A stretch of 64,000 bases of DNA from Shumkonia mesophila (GCF_026163695.1 NZ_JAOTID010000011.1:117324-181323); one strand, 5' to 3'; shown: positions 19,743 to 30,999, counted from the stretch's first letter. Made by a program: numbers and translations. The notes: a model not told the origin generated them from the sequence alone.

Positions 19743-21131
19743 ATGGCGGCGCAGCCGGCGCGGGCGGATCGGGACTTGATCGCCGAACTTCAGGAAATTC
19801 TGGGCGAGCGGCTGTCGACGGCGACGGCCGTGCGCGAACAGCACGGCCGCGACGAATCCTATCATCCTTGCCACGCCCCGGATGCCGTCGCCTTTCCGCG
19901 CTCGACCGACGAGGTGGCGGCCATCGTCAGGATCTGCGCGGCCCGCGGGGTGCCGGTCATTCCCTTCGGCACCGGCACCGCGCTGGAGGGCCACATCGCG
20001 GCGCTGCACGGCGGCGTCACCATCGACACCGGCAACATGAAGGAGATCCTGGCCGTCAACGTCGCGGACATGGACGTAACCGTGCAGGCCGGGGTCACCC
20101 GCAACCAGTTGAACGCCCATCTGCGCGATACCGGGCTGTTCTTTCCGGTCGATCCGGGTGCCGACGCCTCGCTGGGCGGCATGACGGCGACGCGCGCCTC
20201 GGGGACCAACGCGGTGCGCTATGGCACCATGGCCGACTGCGTGCTCGGCATGACCGTGGTTTTGGCCGATGGGCGGATCATCCGCACCAGCCGGCGGGCC
20301 CGCAAATCGTCGGCCGGTTACGATCTCACGCATCTGTTCGTCGGTTCCGAGGGAACGCTGGGCGTGATCACCGAGATCACGCTGCGCCTGTTCGGCATCC
20401 CCGAGGCGATCGCCGCCGCCGTCGTTTCCTTCCCCGACCTGGAATCGGCGGTCAACGCCGTCATCCTGACCATCCAGTCCGGCATTCCGGTGGCCCGCAT
20501 CGAGCTTCTGGACGAGGTGCAGATGGATGCGGTCAACCGCCATTCGAAGCTGGACTATCCCGTCCAGCCCACGCTTTTTCTCGAATTCCACGGCAGCGAG
20601 GCGGGCGTCGCCGAGCAGACCGGGGCGGTCCAGCAGATCGCCGGCGATTTCGGGGGGGCGGGTTTCCAGTGGTCGGTGCTGCCGGAGGAGCGCAGCCGCC
20701 TGTGGCGGGCCCGCCACGAGGCGTTTTACGCCGCCCTGGCCCTGCGGCCGGGATGCCGGGGCGTCACCACCGACGTCTGCGTGCCGATTTCCAGGCTGGC
20801 CGAATGCATTCTCGAAACCAAGGCCGACATCGAGGCCAGCTTCCTGCTGGCCCCCATCGTCGGCCACGTCGGCGACGGCAATTTCCATCTGATCATGCTG
20901 GTCGATCCCGACGATCCCAAGGACATGGCCGAGGCCAAGCGCCTCAGCGATCGCCTGGTCATGCGCGCGCTGGCCATGGACGGAACGTGCACCGGCGAGC
21001 ACGGCGTCGGCCATGGCAAGATGGACTTCCTGATCCACGAGCATGGCGAAGCCGTCAGCGTCATGCGGATGGTGAAAACGGCGCTCGATCCCGCCAATAT
21101 CATGAACCCCGGCAAGATCGTGCGGATCTGA
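19743..21131 (+). CDS. FAD-linked oxidase, D-lactate dehydrogenase (cytochrome) type
   Basis: A 462-residue flavoprotein. The FAD_binding_4 domain (~40-215) includes PFGTGTALEGH, DPGADASLGGMTATRASGTNAVRYGTM and HLFVGSEGTLGVITE. The C-terminal FAD-oxidase domain holds the VGHVGDGNFH metal/substrate motif and ends GEHGVGHGK...ALDPANIMNPGKI. The ASGTNAVRYGT segment fits the LDHD/Dld group better than GlcD. It oxidises a D-2-hydroxy acid, probably D-lactate, with electrons to cytochrome c or quinone. It is 5.7 kb from glcEF and could conceivably pair with them, but the sequence argues against GlcD. Confidence 0.88.
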   Translation: MAAQPARADRDLIAELQEILGERLSTATAVREQHGRDESYHPCHAPDAVAFPRSTDEVAAIVRICAARGVPVIPFGTGTALEGHIAALHGGVTIDTGNMKEILAVNVADMDVTVQAGVTRNQLNAHLRDTGLFFPVDPGADASLGGMTATRASGTNAVRYGTMADCVLGMTVVLADGRIIRTSRRARKSSAGYDLTHLFVGSEGTLGVITEITLRLFGIPEAIAAAVVSFPDLESAVNAVILTIQSGIPVARIELLDEVQMDAVNRHSKLDYPVQPTLFLEFHGSEAGVAEQTGAVQQIAGDFGGAGFQWSVLPEERSRLWRARHEAFYAALALRPGCRGVTTDVCVPISRLAECILETKADIEASFLLAPIVGHVGDGNFHLIMLVDPDDPKDMAEAKRLSDRLVMRALAMDGTCTGEHGVGHGKMDFLIHEHGEAVSVMRMVKTALDPANIMNPGKIVRI

Positions 21132-21264
21132 GAAAAGGCCGGCGACTCTGCGCGGTTCGGTTTGCCCGGCGGGGTGGAACTCTCTAGTATTCGGAGAGTT
21201 GATCTGGCTGGTCGGGCGGGGGTGCGGCCGGTTTCCTTCAATCGTTGGCGTTGGGACTGCGCGG

Positions 21265-24200
21265 GTGAAGAAACTCCTTGGCATCGTTCTCGGTCTGGTG
21301 GCCATCCTGGCGATCGCAGTCGTCGTGCTGCCGGGCGTCATCGACTGGAACGACTACAAGGGGACCATCCAGGCGCAACTGAAGGGCCTGACGGGGCGCG
21401 ACGTCGTCATCGGCGGCGACATTCACATCGCCGTCCTGCCGGCGCCGGCGCTGATCGCCAACGGCGTGCGCATGGCCAACCTCAAAGGGGCCGGCGCCGC
21501 CGACATGATTCGCCTCAAATCGGTGGAAGTGCGGATCGCGCTGGGGCCCCTGCTGGGCGGCAATGTCGAGGTGGAGACCATCAAGCTGGTCGACCCCATC
21601 GTCGAGTTGGAACGGCTGGCCGACGGGCGGACGAACTGGGAATTCGCGCCCGTCCGCACCGAAAACGACGGTTCGACCAGCGCGCCGCTGCCCGGCTTCG
21701 GGGCCGGCGAGGCGGGAAGCGGGACGGCGATCCGGCTGGACAGCTTCCACATCGAGAACGGTACCATCATCTATCGCGACGCCCGCTCGGGGACCGTCGA
21801 ACGAATCGAGCGCCTCGAGGCCAGGCTGACCGCCGAGTCCCCGACCGGCCCGTTCGACAGCGCCGGTCGCCTGGACTTCCGGGGCATCCCCCTGGGCTAT
21901 GAGCTATCGGTCGGCCGGGTCATCAACGAACGGACGGTTCCCCTCAACATGGCCGTCGTCGCCGAACCGGGGGATGCCAGGGCCGAGATCTCGGGCGCCA
22001 TCGTCGAACTGGCCGAGGCGCCCAAGTTCAAGGGCAAGGTCATCGCCAGCGGCAAGATGCTGTCCGACCTCCTGGCGGCGGTCGGCGGCGGGGCGTCCCC
22101 GGCGTTTTTCGCGCAGCCCTTCGGCGCCAGCGGCGATGTCACGGTGTCGGCCCAGGATCTGTCGGTTAAACATCTGGCGGTGTCGCTGGGGGCGCTTCGG
22201 GCCGACGGCGAACTGACGGCAAACCTGGCCGAAAGCCCGATCGGCTTTACCACCAAGCTGACGATGCCGAAGGTCGACCTCGACGCCCTGCTCGCCCCCC
22301 CGCAGCCCAAGCCGGCCGCCACTCCCGCCGACGATCCGGAGGCGGCGCGGGATATCACGGTGGGCCCCGTGGCCAAGCCGAAGGCGCCGGCGCCCACCGC
22401 GCCCGCATTTGCTCTTCCCCAGAACGTCAACGGCACCGTCGAACTGACGGCGGAAACCATCACCTACCGGGGCAACATCATCAGCGACGCGCGGGCGACC
22501 GCCGATCTGCACGGGGGCGAGGTTACCTTGAGCCAGTTTACGGCGCAGTTGCCGGGCGGCTCCGACGTGTTCGTGACCGGATTTCTGACCGCCCAGGACG
22601 GGGCGCCGAAGTTCGACGGTACGCTCGACGCCAAGGTCAGCGATTTGCGCCGCGTGGTCGCATGGCTGGGGGGCGAGGTGCCGGGCATCGCCTCCGACCG
22701 CCTGCGCAAGGCGACCGTCAAGGGCCGCATTGTCGCCGATCCCGAGCAGGTGCAGGGTCTGAACCTGGACATGATGGTGGATTCCTCGCGCATCACCGGC
22801 GGCATCACCCTGGCCTTGCGCCAGCGCCTGGCCTTCGGTGCCAGTTTCACGGTCGATCGTCTGAATCTGGACGCCTATCTGTCGCCCAACGGCGCGCCGC
22901 CGGCCGCCGATGCCGCCACGGCGACGCCGCAGTCGCAACCCTCCGCCGGCCCGCAGCCGGAACCAAGCTTCGCTCTTCCCGATTTCCTCAACCGGTTCGA
23001 CGCCAATCTCAAGCTTCAGGTCGAGCGCCTGACCTATCGCCAGGTTCCGGTCAACGACCTGGTCTTCGACGGCACGCTGTTCGGCGGCAACCTGGACCTG
23101 CGCCGGGCCGCCATCGGCGACCTGGCGGGCGCCTCGGCCTCGCTGTCGGGGGCTCTGAGCGGCCTGAATCTGCTGCCGTCGGTGAAGAACGGCCGCTTCG
23201 AGGCTCGCGGCATCGACGTCGACCGGTTGAGCCGCCTGCTGGAGACGCCGGTGCCGGTATCGACCCGCGACCTCGGCGTCGTCGAGATCACCGGCGGCAT
23301 CGAGGGATCGCTGTTGCGTCCGCAGGTCGATCTGGCCGCCAAGACGCCGGAGGCGGCGGTCGAGCTTAAAGGACGGCTGTCGGTCCTGCCGGTGGAATCG
23401 CTGTTCGCCGGCGATGTCACGGTCCGTCACGGCGATTTCGCGCGGCTGCTGGGGCTGTTCGGGGTCAACTACCGGCCGGCCGGGCGGCCGGGCGACGTCG
23501 GCCTGTCGGCCACGGTCAAGGCGGACGCCAAGCGGGTGGCGATCTCCCAACTCGACGGCAAGGTGGGGGCGGCCACCCTTGCCGGCACGCTGAACGTCGA
23601 CCTGGCCGGACCGCGACCGCGCCTGACCGGCGATCTCAAGGCCGGGCGCGTCGTCGTCGATCCCTTCCTGCCGGCTCAACGCTCGGCGGCGCTGGTTCCG
23701 CGAATCATTCCCGCCGCCTGGGTTCCGGCGAAGATGCCGGCTGGCGAGGCGCCGCGCCTGTGGCCGGCGGCCGCCACCGCCGGACGCTGGTCGACGGCGC
23801 CACTCGACCTCGCGGTTCTCAGCGCCTTCGATGCCGATCTCAAGCTGGCCGGCGAGGCCGTCGTCTATGACGGCATCATGGTGCGCGACGTGGCCGCCGA
23901 TACCACCGTGACCGAAGGCGTGCTGCGCATCCCGGCGCTGAGCGGCATCCTGTTCGGCGGCGCGCTCAAGGGAGACGTTACGCTCAAGGCGGGTCCCAAG
24001 CCGGCCCTCGACGGAACGTTGTCGCTGACCGGGGGCGATTTCGGCACCTATCAGGAGGAGTTGGAGGGCAAGCGGCTGGCGACCGGCGACATCGCGTTCA
24101 GCACGGCGGTCAATTCCTCGGGCGCCAGTGTCGCCGAGATGGTTTCCGGCCTCAAGGGCGAGGGCTCCTTCGAGGTCAAGAAGGCGGCGTTGAGCGGAGA

Positions 24201-24645
24201 CTCGGGCAAGCCGCGCGGCCCCATCGCCGCCTTGCTGTCGGGCCTCAATCAGCTGGCCGGCCTGGGCGGCGATCAGCGGCCGGAAGGACAGGCCGACATC
24301 TCGGGTTCCTTCAAGATCGACCGCGGCATCGCACGCTCGGAAGACTTGCGTCTCGTTTCCACCGTCGGCGAGGGCAAGGGCAAGGGGACCGTCGACCTTC
24401 CCAAATGGACGATGAAGGTCGACAGCGACATCCAGCTTTCCCAGAACCTGTTCGCCAAGCTGCTTTCGGGAACGACCGGCGTCGGCTTCGGTGTGCCCTT
24501 GCGGATCGAGGGCGACATCGACCAGCCCAACGTCGTGCTCGACGTCGCCAAGCTGCCCGGCAAGGCCCTCAGCATCCCGGGGTCGATCCTTCAAAATTCC
24601 GCGCCCAGCAAGATCCTGCGCAAACTGATTCCCGGCGCCGACTGA
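21265..24645 (+). CDS. AsmA-family protein (large)
   Basis: A ~1126-residue AsmA-type envelope protein. An N-terminal signal-anchor (KKLLGIVLGLVAILAIAVVVLPGVIDW) is followed by the AsmA N-domain (GRDVVIGGDIHIAVLPAPALIANGVRMAN), a long beta-rich body with Pro/Ala-rich linkers (~345-370 and ~550-575) and the C-terminal AsmA_2 domain ending near residue 1100. I chose the GTG at 21265 since VKKLLG matches family starts; a TTG at 21199 is possible. AsmA/TamB-like proteins form a hydrophobic groove thought to move phospholipids between membranes. No partner genes are adjacent. Confidence 0.9.
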   Translation: MKKLLGIVLGLVAILAIAVVVLPGVIDWNDYKGTIQAQLKGLTGRDVVIGGDIHIAVLPAPALIANGVRMANLKGAGAADMIRLKSVEVRIALGPLLGGNVEVETIKLVDPIVELERLADGRTNWEFAPVRTENDGSTSAPLPGFGAGEAGSGTAIRLDSFHIENGTIIYRDARSGTVERIERLEARLTAESPTGPFDSAGRLDFRGIPLGYELSVGRVINERTVPLNMAVVAEPGDARAEISGAIVELAEAPKFKGKVIASGKMLSDLLAAVGGGASPAFFAQPFGASGDVTVSAQDLSVKHLAVSLGALRADGELTANLAESPIGFTTKLTMPKVDLDALLAPPQPKPAATPADDPEAARDITVGPVAKPKAPAPTAPAFALPQNVNGTVELTAETITYRGNIISDARATADLHGGEVTLSQFTAQLPGGSDVFVTGFLTAQDGAPKFDGTLDAKVSDLRRVVAWLGGEVPGIASDRLRKATVKGRIVADPEQVQGLNLDMMVDSSRITGGITLALRQRLAFGASFTVDRLNLDAYLSPNGAPPAADAATATPQSQPSAGPQPEPSFALPDFLNRFDANLKLQVERLTYRQVPVNDLVFDGTLFGGNLDLRRAAIGDLAGASASLSGALSGLNLLPSVKNGRFEARGIDVDRLSRLLETPVPVSTRDLGVVEITGGIEGSLLRPQVDLAAKTPEAAVELKGRLSVLPVESLFAGDVTVRHGDFARLLGLFGVNYRPAGRPGDVGLSATVKADAKRVAISQLDGKVGAATLAGTLNVDLAGPRPRLTGDLKAGRVVVDPFLPAQRSAALVPRIIPAAWVPAKMPAGEAPRLWPAAATAGRWSTAPLDLAVLSAFDADLKLAGEAVVYDGIMVRDVAADTTVTEGVLRIPALSGILFGGALKGDVTLKAGPKPALDGTLSLTGGDFGTYQEELEGKRLATGDIAFSTAVNSSGASVAEMVSGLKGEGSFEVKKAALSGDSGKPRGPIAALLSGLNQLAGLGGDQRPEGQADISGSFKIDRGIARSEDLRLVSTVGEGKGKGTVDLPKWTMKVDSDIQLSQNLFAKLLSGTTGVGFGVPLRIEGDIDQPNVVLDVAKLPGKALSIPGSILQNSAPSKILRKLIPGAD

Positions 24646-24653
24646 GGCTTTGG

Positions 24654-24896
24654 CTAGTCGGTTCCGCGACTCTCTGCCGCCCGGGCGCGCAGCTCGGCCA
24701 GCACGAAAAGGCGGATGGCGCTGGACAGGTTGCCGGTCCGCCCGCCGTCGATCTCGGCGATCAACTGGTTGACCGAAACCGCCCGTGCCGCGGCGATTTC
24801 GCGCAGCGCCTCCCAGAACTCGGGCTCGACCGATACGCTGGTGGCGTGGCCGGCGATGACGACCGAGCGCTTGCGGATGCCGTCGCGGTCGCTCAT
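24654..24896 (-). CDS. Ribbon-helix-helix domain protein
   Basis: An 80-residue protein with a ribbon-helix-helix-like fold. A short beta-strand region (KRSVVIAGHATSVSVEPEFW) precedes two helices (WEALREIAAARAVSVNQLIAEI). It matches the alphaproteobacterial RHH_4 group. Its start overlaps the stop of the upstream TfoX-domain gene by 4 bases (ATGA), so both are one transcriptional unit. The fold suggests DNA binding as a dimer, possibly autoregulatory; there is no toxin partner nearby, so I do not call it an antitoxin. Confidence 0.82.
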   Translation of the reverse strand: MSDRDGIRKRSVVIAGHATSVSVEPEFWEALREIAAARAVSVNQLIAEIDGGRTGNLSSAIRLFVLAELRARAAESRGTD

Positions 24897-25249
24897 GGCT
24901 GGCGCCGCCTTCGTTTGGGCGGCGGGCCGGCGCGCCGGCCGGCTTCCCACGCCTTGGCCGCCCAGGCGCAGATTTCCGCCGGGTCCTCGAGGATATCGGC
25001 GGGCACTTCCCAGTACGGCATGGCAAAGGGCTTGTCCTCGAAGGGACGGAAGGGGCCGGTGCCGGCCGCCTCGTAGTCGGCGCGGTTGGCGTCGTCGACC
25101 TTGAAATAGAGGACGTCTCCGGCGACGAGCGCGAAGATGGTGCCGTCCCGATAGAGGCCGGCGCCGCCGAACATCCGGCGCGCCGTCACCCCGCCCAGCG
25201 GTTCCAGCATCTCCAGCACGTAGTCGCGGAATTCGGGGCTCAGCACCAT
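24893..25249 (-). CDS. TfoX N-terminal-domain protein
   Basis: A ~118-residue TfoX_N domain protein: SPEFRDYVLEMLEPLGGVTARRMFGGAGLYRDG, then LYFKVDD and a P-F-x-Y/MPYWEVP segment. It lacks the C-terminal domain of competence regulator TfoX/Sxy. The basic tail (PPPKRRRR) is typical of stand-alone members. I place the start at 25249 where family similarity begins; in-frame ATGs at 25303 and 25321 would add 18-24 residues and cannot be excluded. The role is unknown; it is coupled to the downstream RHH gene. Confidence 0.82.
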   Translation of the reverse strand: MVLSPEFRDYVLEMLEPLGGVTARRMFGGAGLYRDGTIFALVAGDVLYFKVDDANRADYEAAGTGPFRPFEDKPFAMPYWEVPADILEDPAEICAWAAKAWEAGRRAGPPPKRRRRQP

Positions 25250-25359
25250 GGAACGGCAGATCCTCTCGGCTCGGCGGTTTCTTTCCTCATGTTGGTAGCG
25301 CATCGGAGACCCCAAAGCCAAGGGCTTCGCCGATCCGCGCCATCGCCTTCCCGACCCGA

Positions 25360-25510
25360 AACACTAATATCCGATTTTCGTTATTTTTCTTTGAAATGGC
25401 AAAGTAAACAATCATACTTAATGGGTGATATTCATGAAATAAATTTAGTTATTTGATCTGTGATCTTGCTAATATGAAATCTATACGCATTTTAACTTAA
25501 ATATAAACCG
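25360..25510. other. AT-rich intergenic segment upstream of the sulfate operon
   Basis: About 150 bases with strikingly low G+C (roughly a quarter to a third by eye) inside otherwise ~two-thirds G+C DNA. It contains no convincing ORF, but a short dyad CTTTG-AAATGG-CAAAG (25391-25406) and several A/T tracts. It could be an UP-element or nucleoid-protein/regulator binding region for the sbp promoter just downstream, or a remnant of foreign DNA. Confidence 0.6.
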
Positions 25511-25518
25511 CCGCAATC

Positions 25519-25547
25519 TTGCCTGCCGCGCCTGCTTCTTGTATCAT
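25519..25547 (+). promoter_or_regulatory. Candidate promoter of the sulfate ABC operon
   Basis: TTGCCT (25519-25524), a 17-base spacer and TATCAT (25542-25547) place transcription start near 25554, about 70 bases before the leader ORF. Confidence 0.5.
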
Positions 25548-25623
25548 AGGGCAAAAATGGCGTGGTTGCCGGGAAGGCCAAGCGGTGGGGGAGCGTCCGA
25601 AAGGCAGCGACGGGAGAAATATC

Positions 25624-25656
25624 ATGATCAACGGTTGCTGGCGGAGTTCGTCCTAA
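25624..25656 (+). CDS. Short leader ORF (MINGCWRSSS) upstream of sbp
   Basis: A 10-residue ORF preceded by GGGAG with 9-base spacing. It has one Cys (TGC, codon 5), one Trp and three terminal Ser codons. Five bases after its stop, CCCCTCTCC (25661-25669) can pair with GGAGGAGGG (25695-25703), the ribosome-binding site of sbp, with one mismatch and one wobble. The arrangement resembles a translational attenuator sensing cysteine supply, but this is inference; a longer overlapping frame from 25557 also exists. Confidence 0.4.
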   Translation: MINGCWRSSS

Positions 25657-25709
25657 CCCGCCCCTCTCCATCGACGGTCGTGTTGTGGCGATAGGGAGGA
25701 GGGCCTCGC

Positions 25710-26732
25710 ATGTTCGCGAACCTGGGTGTGTGGCTGCGCGTGGGTGCCATCGGACTGGCGCTGTCGATGCTGGCTCCGGCGGGGAGCCAGGCCGGCGCCG
25801 ATATCCTCAACGTCTCCTACGATCCGACGCGCGAGCTGTACCGCGACTTCAACAAGGCTTTCATCGAGGACTGGAAGGCCAAAACGGGCGAAACCGTCGC
25901 CGTGCGGATGTCGCATGGCGGGGCGGGCAAGCAGGCCCGGGCCGTCATCGACGGGCTGGCGGCCGACGTCGTGACCCTGGCTTTGGCCTATGACATCGAC
26001 GTCATCGCCGGGAAGACGGGCTTGATCCCCCCCGACTGGCAGGCCCGCCTGCCCCACAACAGCGCGCCCTACACCTCGACCATCGTTTTCCTGGTGCGCA
26101 AGGGGAACCCGAAGGGCATCCGCGACTGGGGCGACCTCGCCAAGCCCGGCATCCAGGTCATCACGCCCAACCCCAAAACGTCGGGGGGCGCCCGCTGGAA
26201 CTACCTGGCGGCGTGGGGATACGCACTGCGCACCTGGGGCGGCGACGAGGCCAAGGCGCGCGACTTCGTGGCGGCCATCTTTCGTAACGTGCCGATTCTC
26301 GATACCGGGGCCCGGGGGGCGACCACGACGTTCGTGCGGCGCGGCATCGGCGACGTGCTGCTGGCCTGGGAGAACGAGGCCTTCCTCGCCATCAACGAGC
26401 TGGGACCGGACAAGTTTGAAATCGTCGTCCCCTCGGTCAGCATCCTGGCCGAACCCTCGGTCGCCGTGGTCGAGGGCAACGCCCGGAAGCACGGCACGCT
26501 CGCAATCGCCGAATCCTATCTGACCTATCTCTACTCGCCGGTCGGCCAGCGGTTGGCGGCCAGGCACTACTATCGGCCGGTCACGCCCGAGCTTGCCGAT
26601 GCCGCCGACGTCGCGCGCTTTCCCAAGGTCGATCTCTTCACCATCGATTGGCTGGGGGGGTGGCAGAAGGCCCAGAGCGCGCACTTCGATGACGGCGGCA
26701 TGTTCGATCAACTCTACCAGCCGACTCGCTAG
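25710..26732 (+). CDS. sbp: Sulfate-binding periplasmic protein
   Basis: A 340-residue periplasmic binding protein with a signal peptide (hydrophobic ~8-27, cleavage near SQA-GAD). Family features are [65 protein letters not shown] and VLLAWENEA. It binds sulfate (or thiosulfate, CysP-like) and delivers it to CysTW. The start at 25710 follows a strong GGGAGGAGGG. It is the first gene of sbp-cysT-cysW-cysA, behind a short Cys-containing leader ORF. Confidence 0.95.
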   Translation: MFANLGVWLRVGAIGLALSMLAPAGSQAGADILNVSYDPTRELYRDFNKAFIEDWKAKTGETVAVRMSHGGAGKQARAVIDGLAADVVTLALAYDIDVIAGKTGLIPPDWQARLPHNSAPYTSTIVFLVRKGNPKGIRDWGDLAKPGIQVITPNPKTSGGARWNYLAAWGYALRTWGGDEAKARDFVAAIFRNVPILDTGARGATTTFVRRGIGDVLLAWENEAFLAINELGPDKFEIVVPSVSILAEPSVAVVEGNARKHGTLAIAESYLTYLYSPVGQRLAARHYYRPVTPELADAADVARFPKVDLFTIDWLGGWQKAQSAHFDDGGMFDQLYQPTR

Positions 26733-26741
26733 GAGCCGGCC

Positions 26742-27584
26742 ATGCGGGCGGCGTCGCCAGTTTGGTTCAGGCAGCCGAGCGTCCTGCCCGGCTTCGGGAT
26801 CACCGTGGGCATCAGCGTCTTTTACCTGGGCCTGGTCGTTCTGGTTCCGCTGTGCGGCCTTTTCCTGAAGTCGGCCGGCGTCGGCTGGCTGGCCTTCTGG
26901 CAGGCGGCGCTGTCGCCGCGGGCGGTGGCCGCCTACCGCCTCAGTTTCGGCGCCGCCTTTTTCGCGGCCGCCGCCAACGCCATCTTCGGGCTGCTGGTCG
27001 CCTGGGTGATGGTGCGCTATCGCTTTCCCGGCAAGCGCATCGTCGATGCCCTGATCGACCTGCCGTTCGCGCTGCCCACCGCGGTCGCCGGCATCACGCT
27101 GACCGCGCTCTATGCCGAGAACGGCTGGATCGGCGCCCTGCTGGCCCCGCTCGGCGTCAAGGTCGCCTTCACGCCGCTGGGCGTGGTGGTCGCCCTCGTC
27201 TTCATCGGCCTGCCATTCGTCGTGCGCACCGTCCAGCCGGTGCTGCAGGACATCGACGCCGAGGTCGAGGAGGCGGCGGCCAGCCTGGGCGCCGGGCGGC
27301 TGCAAACCTTCCGGCGGGTGATCCTGCCGGCGATCTTCCCGGCCATCCTCACCGGTTTCGCCCTGGCCTTCGCGCGCGGCGTCGGCGAGTACGGGTCGGT
27401 GATCTTCATCGCCGGCAACCTGCCGATGGTTTCGGAGATCGCGCCGCTCCTCATCGTCATCAAGCTGGAGCAGTACGACTACGCCGGGGCCACCGCCATC
27501 GCGGCCTTCATGCTGCTGGTGTCGTTCGCCCTCCTTTTCGTCATCAACCTGCTGCAACGCTGGAATCGCGCCCGCTATGTCTAG
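26742..27584 (+). CDS. cysT: Sulfate/thiosulfate ABC permease CysT
   Basis: A 280-residue inner-membrane permease with about six hydrophobic segments (first at ~18-45). The EAA loop reads [27 protein letters not shown], the contact to the CysA ATPase. The start at 26742 follows AGGAG, 9 bases after sbp; the 3' end overlaps cysW by 8 bases, indicating coupling. It forms the heterodimeric channel with CysW. A CysB-type regulator is not encoded nearby. Confidence 0.95.
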   Translation: MRAASPVWFRQPSVLPGFGITVGISVFYLGLVVLVPLCGLFLKSAGVGWLAFWQAALSPRAVAAYRLSFGAAFFAAAANAIFGLLVAWVMVRYRFPGKRIVDALIDLPFALPTAVAGITLTALYAENGWIGALLAPLGVKVAFTPLGVVVALVFIGLPFVVRTVQPVLQDIDAEVEEAAASLGAGRLQTFRRVILPAIFPAILTGFALAFARGVGEYGSVIFIAGNLPMVSEIAPLLIVIKLEQYDYAGATAIAAFMLLVSFALLFVINLLQRWNRARYV

Positions 27585-28440
27585 AAGCAGCAAAAGACGT
27601 CCCCGGTCCGTCATCTCCGAGCCCGCCTGGGTCCGGCTGGCGTTGATCGCGCTGGCGCTGGTCTTTCTCGGCCTGTTCCTGCTGGCCCCGCTGTTCGTCG
27701 TCTTCGCCGAGGCGCTGCAGGGCGGGATCGGCGCCTACGTCGAGGCGTTCACCGAACCGGACGCCCTGGCGGCCATCCGCCTGACCCTGATCACGGCGGC
27801 CATCGCGGTGCCGCTCAACATCGTCTTCGGTGTCGCCGCGGCCTGGGCCATCGCCAAGTTCGAGTTCGCGGGCAAGAGCCTGCTCGTCACCTTCATCGAC
27901 CTGCCGTTCTCGGTCTCCCCGGTGATCGCCGGCCTGATCTACGTTCTGCTGTTCGGGGCGCATGGATGGTTCGGCCCGTGGCTCGTCGCCAACGACGTCG
28001 AGATCATCTTCGCGGTACCGGGCATCGTCATCGCCACCATTTTCGTCACCTTCCCGTTCGTCGCCCGCGAGCTGATCCCGCTCATGCAGGAGCAGGGCAA
28101 CGAGGAGGAGGAGGCCGCGCTGTCCCTGGGCGCCGGCGGCTGGCAGACCTTCCGGCGCGTTACGCTGCCCAACATCAAATGGGGCCTGATCTACGGGGTT
28201 CTTTTGTGCAACGCCCGCGCTATGGGCGAATTCGGCGCCGTTTCGGTGGTCTCCGGCCACATCCGGGGCGAAACCAACACCATGCCGCTTCATGTCGAGA
28301 TTCTTTACAACGAGTACAATTTCACGGCGGCCTTCGCCATCGCCTCGCTGCTGGCGCTGCTGGCGCTGGTGACGCTGGCGCTCAAGACGGCGCTGGAGTG
28401 GCGCTACGGCGCCGAGCTGGCGGCCGCCCGCCGCCTGTAG
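27577..28440 (+). CDS. cysW: Sulfate/thiosulfate ABC permease CysW
   Basis: A 287-residue permease with about six membrane segments beginning at ~20-45. The EAA loop is [28 protein letters not shown], and the [32 protein letters not shown] segment is diagnostic for CysW. The start ATG lies inside the end of cysT (8-base overlap). It pairs with CysT in the sulfate importer; cysA follows after 12 bases. Confidence 0.95.
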   Translation: MSRSSKRRPRSVISEPAWVRLALIALALVFLGLFLLAPLFVVFAEALQGGIGAYVEAFTEPDALAAIRLTLITAAIAVPLNIVFGVAAAWAIAKFEFAGKSLLVTFIDLPFSVSPVIAGLIYVLLFGAHGWFGPWLVANDVEIIFAVPGIVIATIFVTFPFVARELIPLMQEQGNEEEEAALSLGAGGWQTFRRVTLPNIKWGLIYGVLLCNARAMGEFGAVSVVSGHIRGETNTMPLHVEILYNEYNFTAAFAIASLLALLALVTLALKTALEWRYGAELAAARRL

Positions 28441-28452
28441 GAAGGATCGCCG

Positions 28453-29538
28453 ATGCGGATCGAAGCCAAGGACATCACCAAGACGTTCGGCGAGTTCACC
28501 GCCCTGCGCGCCGTTAACTTGGCTGTGGAGTCGGGCGAGCTGGTGGCGCTGCTGGGGCCGTCCGGCTCGGGCAAGACGACGCTGCTGCGCATCATTGCCG
28601 GGCTCGAATTCCCCGACGGCGGCGCCATCCTGTTCGACGGCGACGACGCCAGCCGGCGCACCGTCCGCGAGCGCAACGTCGGCTTCGTCTTCCAGCATTT
28701 CGCGCTGTTCCGCCACATGACGGTGTTCGAAAACGTGGCCTTCGGGTTGCGCGTCAAGCCGCGGGAAAGGCGCCTTCCCGAGGCCGAGATCCGCGCCCGC
28801 GTCGGGCGCCTGCTCGACCTCGTGCAGCTCACCAATTTTGCGGCGCGCTATCCCACCCAACTGTCGGGCGGCCAGCGCCAGCGGGTGGCGCTGGCCCGCT
28901 CGCTGGCCGTCGAGCCCAGCGTGCTGCTGCTCGACGAGCCGTTCGGCGCGCTCGACGCCAAGGTGCGCCGCGAACTGCGGCGCTGGCTCCGCGCGCTCCA
29001 CGAAGAAATGCATCTGACCAGCGTGTTCGTCACCCACGACCAGGACGAGGCGCTCGAACTGGCCGACCGGGTGGCGGTCATGAGCAACGGGACGATCGAA
29101 CAGATCGGCTCGCCGCAGGACGTCTACGATCACCCGGCGTCGGCTTATGTCTGCGAGTTCCTGGGCAACGTCAACCGCTTCGACTGCACGATCCGGGGCG
29201 GCGTCGCCGTGGTCTGCGACGACGAATTCATGACCGTCAGATCCCCCGGCGTCGTCGAGGGGTCGGCCGTCGCCTACGTCCGTCCCCACGACATCGCCAT
29301 CTATACGACCAAGGCCCAGCTCGGGCTGCCGGCGATCGTGCGCCACATCGCCGCGGCCGGCCCGGTCGCGGTGGTGGAACTGGCCGCCGAGGGGGTGAAG
29401 GCGCCGGTCGAGGCCCTGCTGTCGAGGACCCGTCACCGCGAGCTCAAGCTGACGGTCGGCCAGTCCGTCTTCCTGCGCGCCCAGGCCGCCCGCATCTATC
29501 CGGCCGAGCGGCCGGCCGTCGCCGAGGCCACCGTTTGA
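28453..29538 (+). CDS. cysA: Sulfate/thiosulfate ABC transporter ATPase CysA
   Basis: A 361-residue ATPase: Walker [10 protein letters not shown] (~37-45), Q-loop FVFQHFALF, signature [14 protein letters not shown], Walker [14 protein letters not shown]-loop VTHDQ. A C-terminal TOBE-type regulatory domain (~235-355) follows. It energises import through CysTW. The start follows GAAGGATC. It is the last gene of the operon and only 4 bases separate it from the convergent fumC 3' end. No terminator hairpin is obvious between them. Confidence 0.95.
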   Translation: MRIEAKDITKTFGEFTALRAVNLAVESGELVALLGPSGSGKTTLLRIIAGLEFPDGGAILFDGDDASRRTVRERNVGFVFQHFALFRHMTVFENVAFGLRVKPRERRLPEAEIRARVGRLLDLVQLTNFAARYPTQLSGGQRQRVALARSLAVEPSVLLLDEPFGALDAKVRRELRRWLRALHEEMHLTSVFVTHDQDEALELADRVAVMSNGTIEQIGSPQDVYDHPASAYVCEFLGNVNRFDCTIRGGVAVVCDDEFMTVRSPGVVEGSAVAYVRPHDIAIYTTKAQLGLPAIVRHIAAAGPVAVVELAAEGVKAPVEALLSRTRHRELKLTVGQSVFLRAQAARIYPAERPAVAEATV

Positions 29539-29542
29539 GCGG

Positions 29543-30946
<1,404 letters not shown>

Positions 30947-30999
30947 GCGGGGGCCTCCCTGGATGCGGTTGCGGGTCGCCGTTGACCGATTTTACCCGA

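Noticed and set aside
19743..21131. FAD oxidase as the missing glcD
   Set aside because: The DPGADASLGGMTATRASGTNAVRYGT region matches the D-lactate dehydrogenase (LDHD) type, and it is separated from glcEF by several unrelated genes.
24654..24896. Ribbon-helix-helix protein as an antitoxin
   Set aside because: The overlapping gene is a TfoX-domain protein, not a toxin family.
21904..25026. A minus-strand open frame of ~1040 codons opposite the AsmA gene
   Set aside because: Arg/Gly-rich translation without domains; a typical high-GC shadow.
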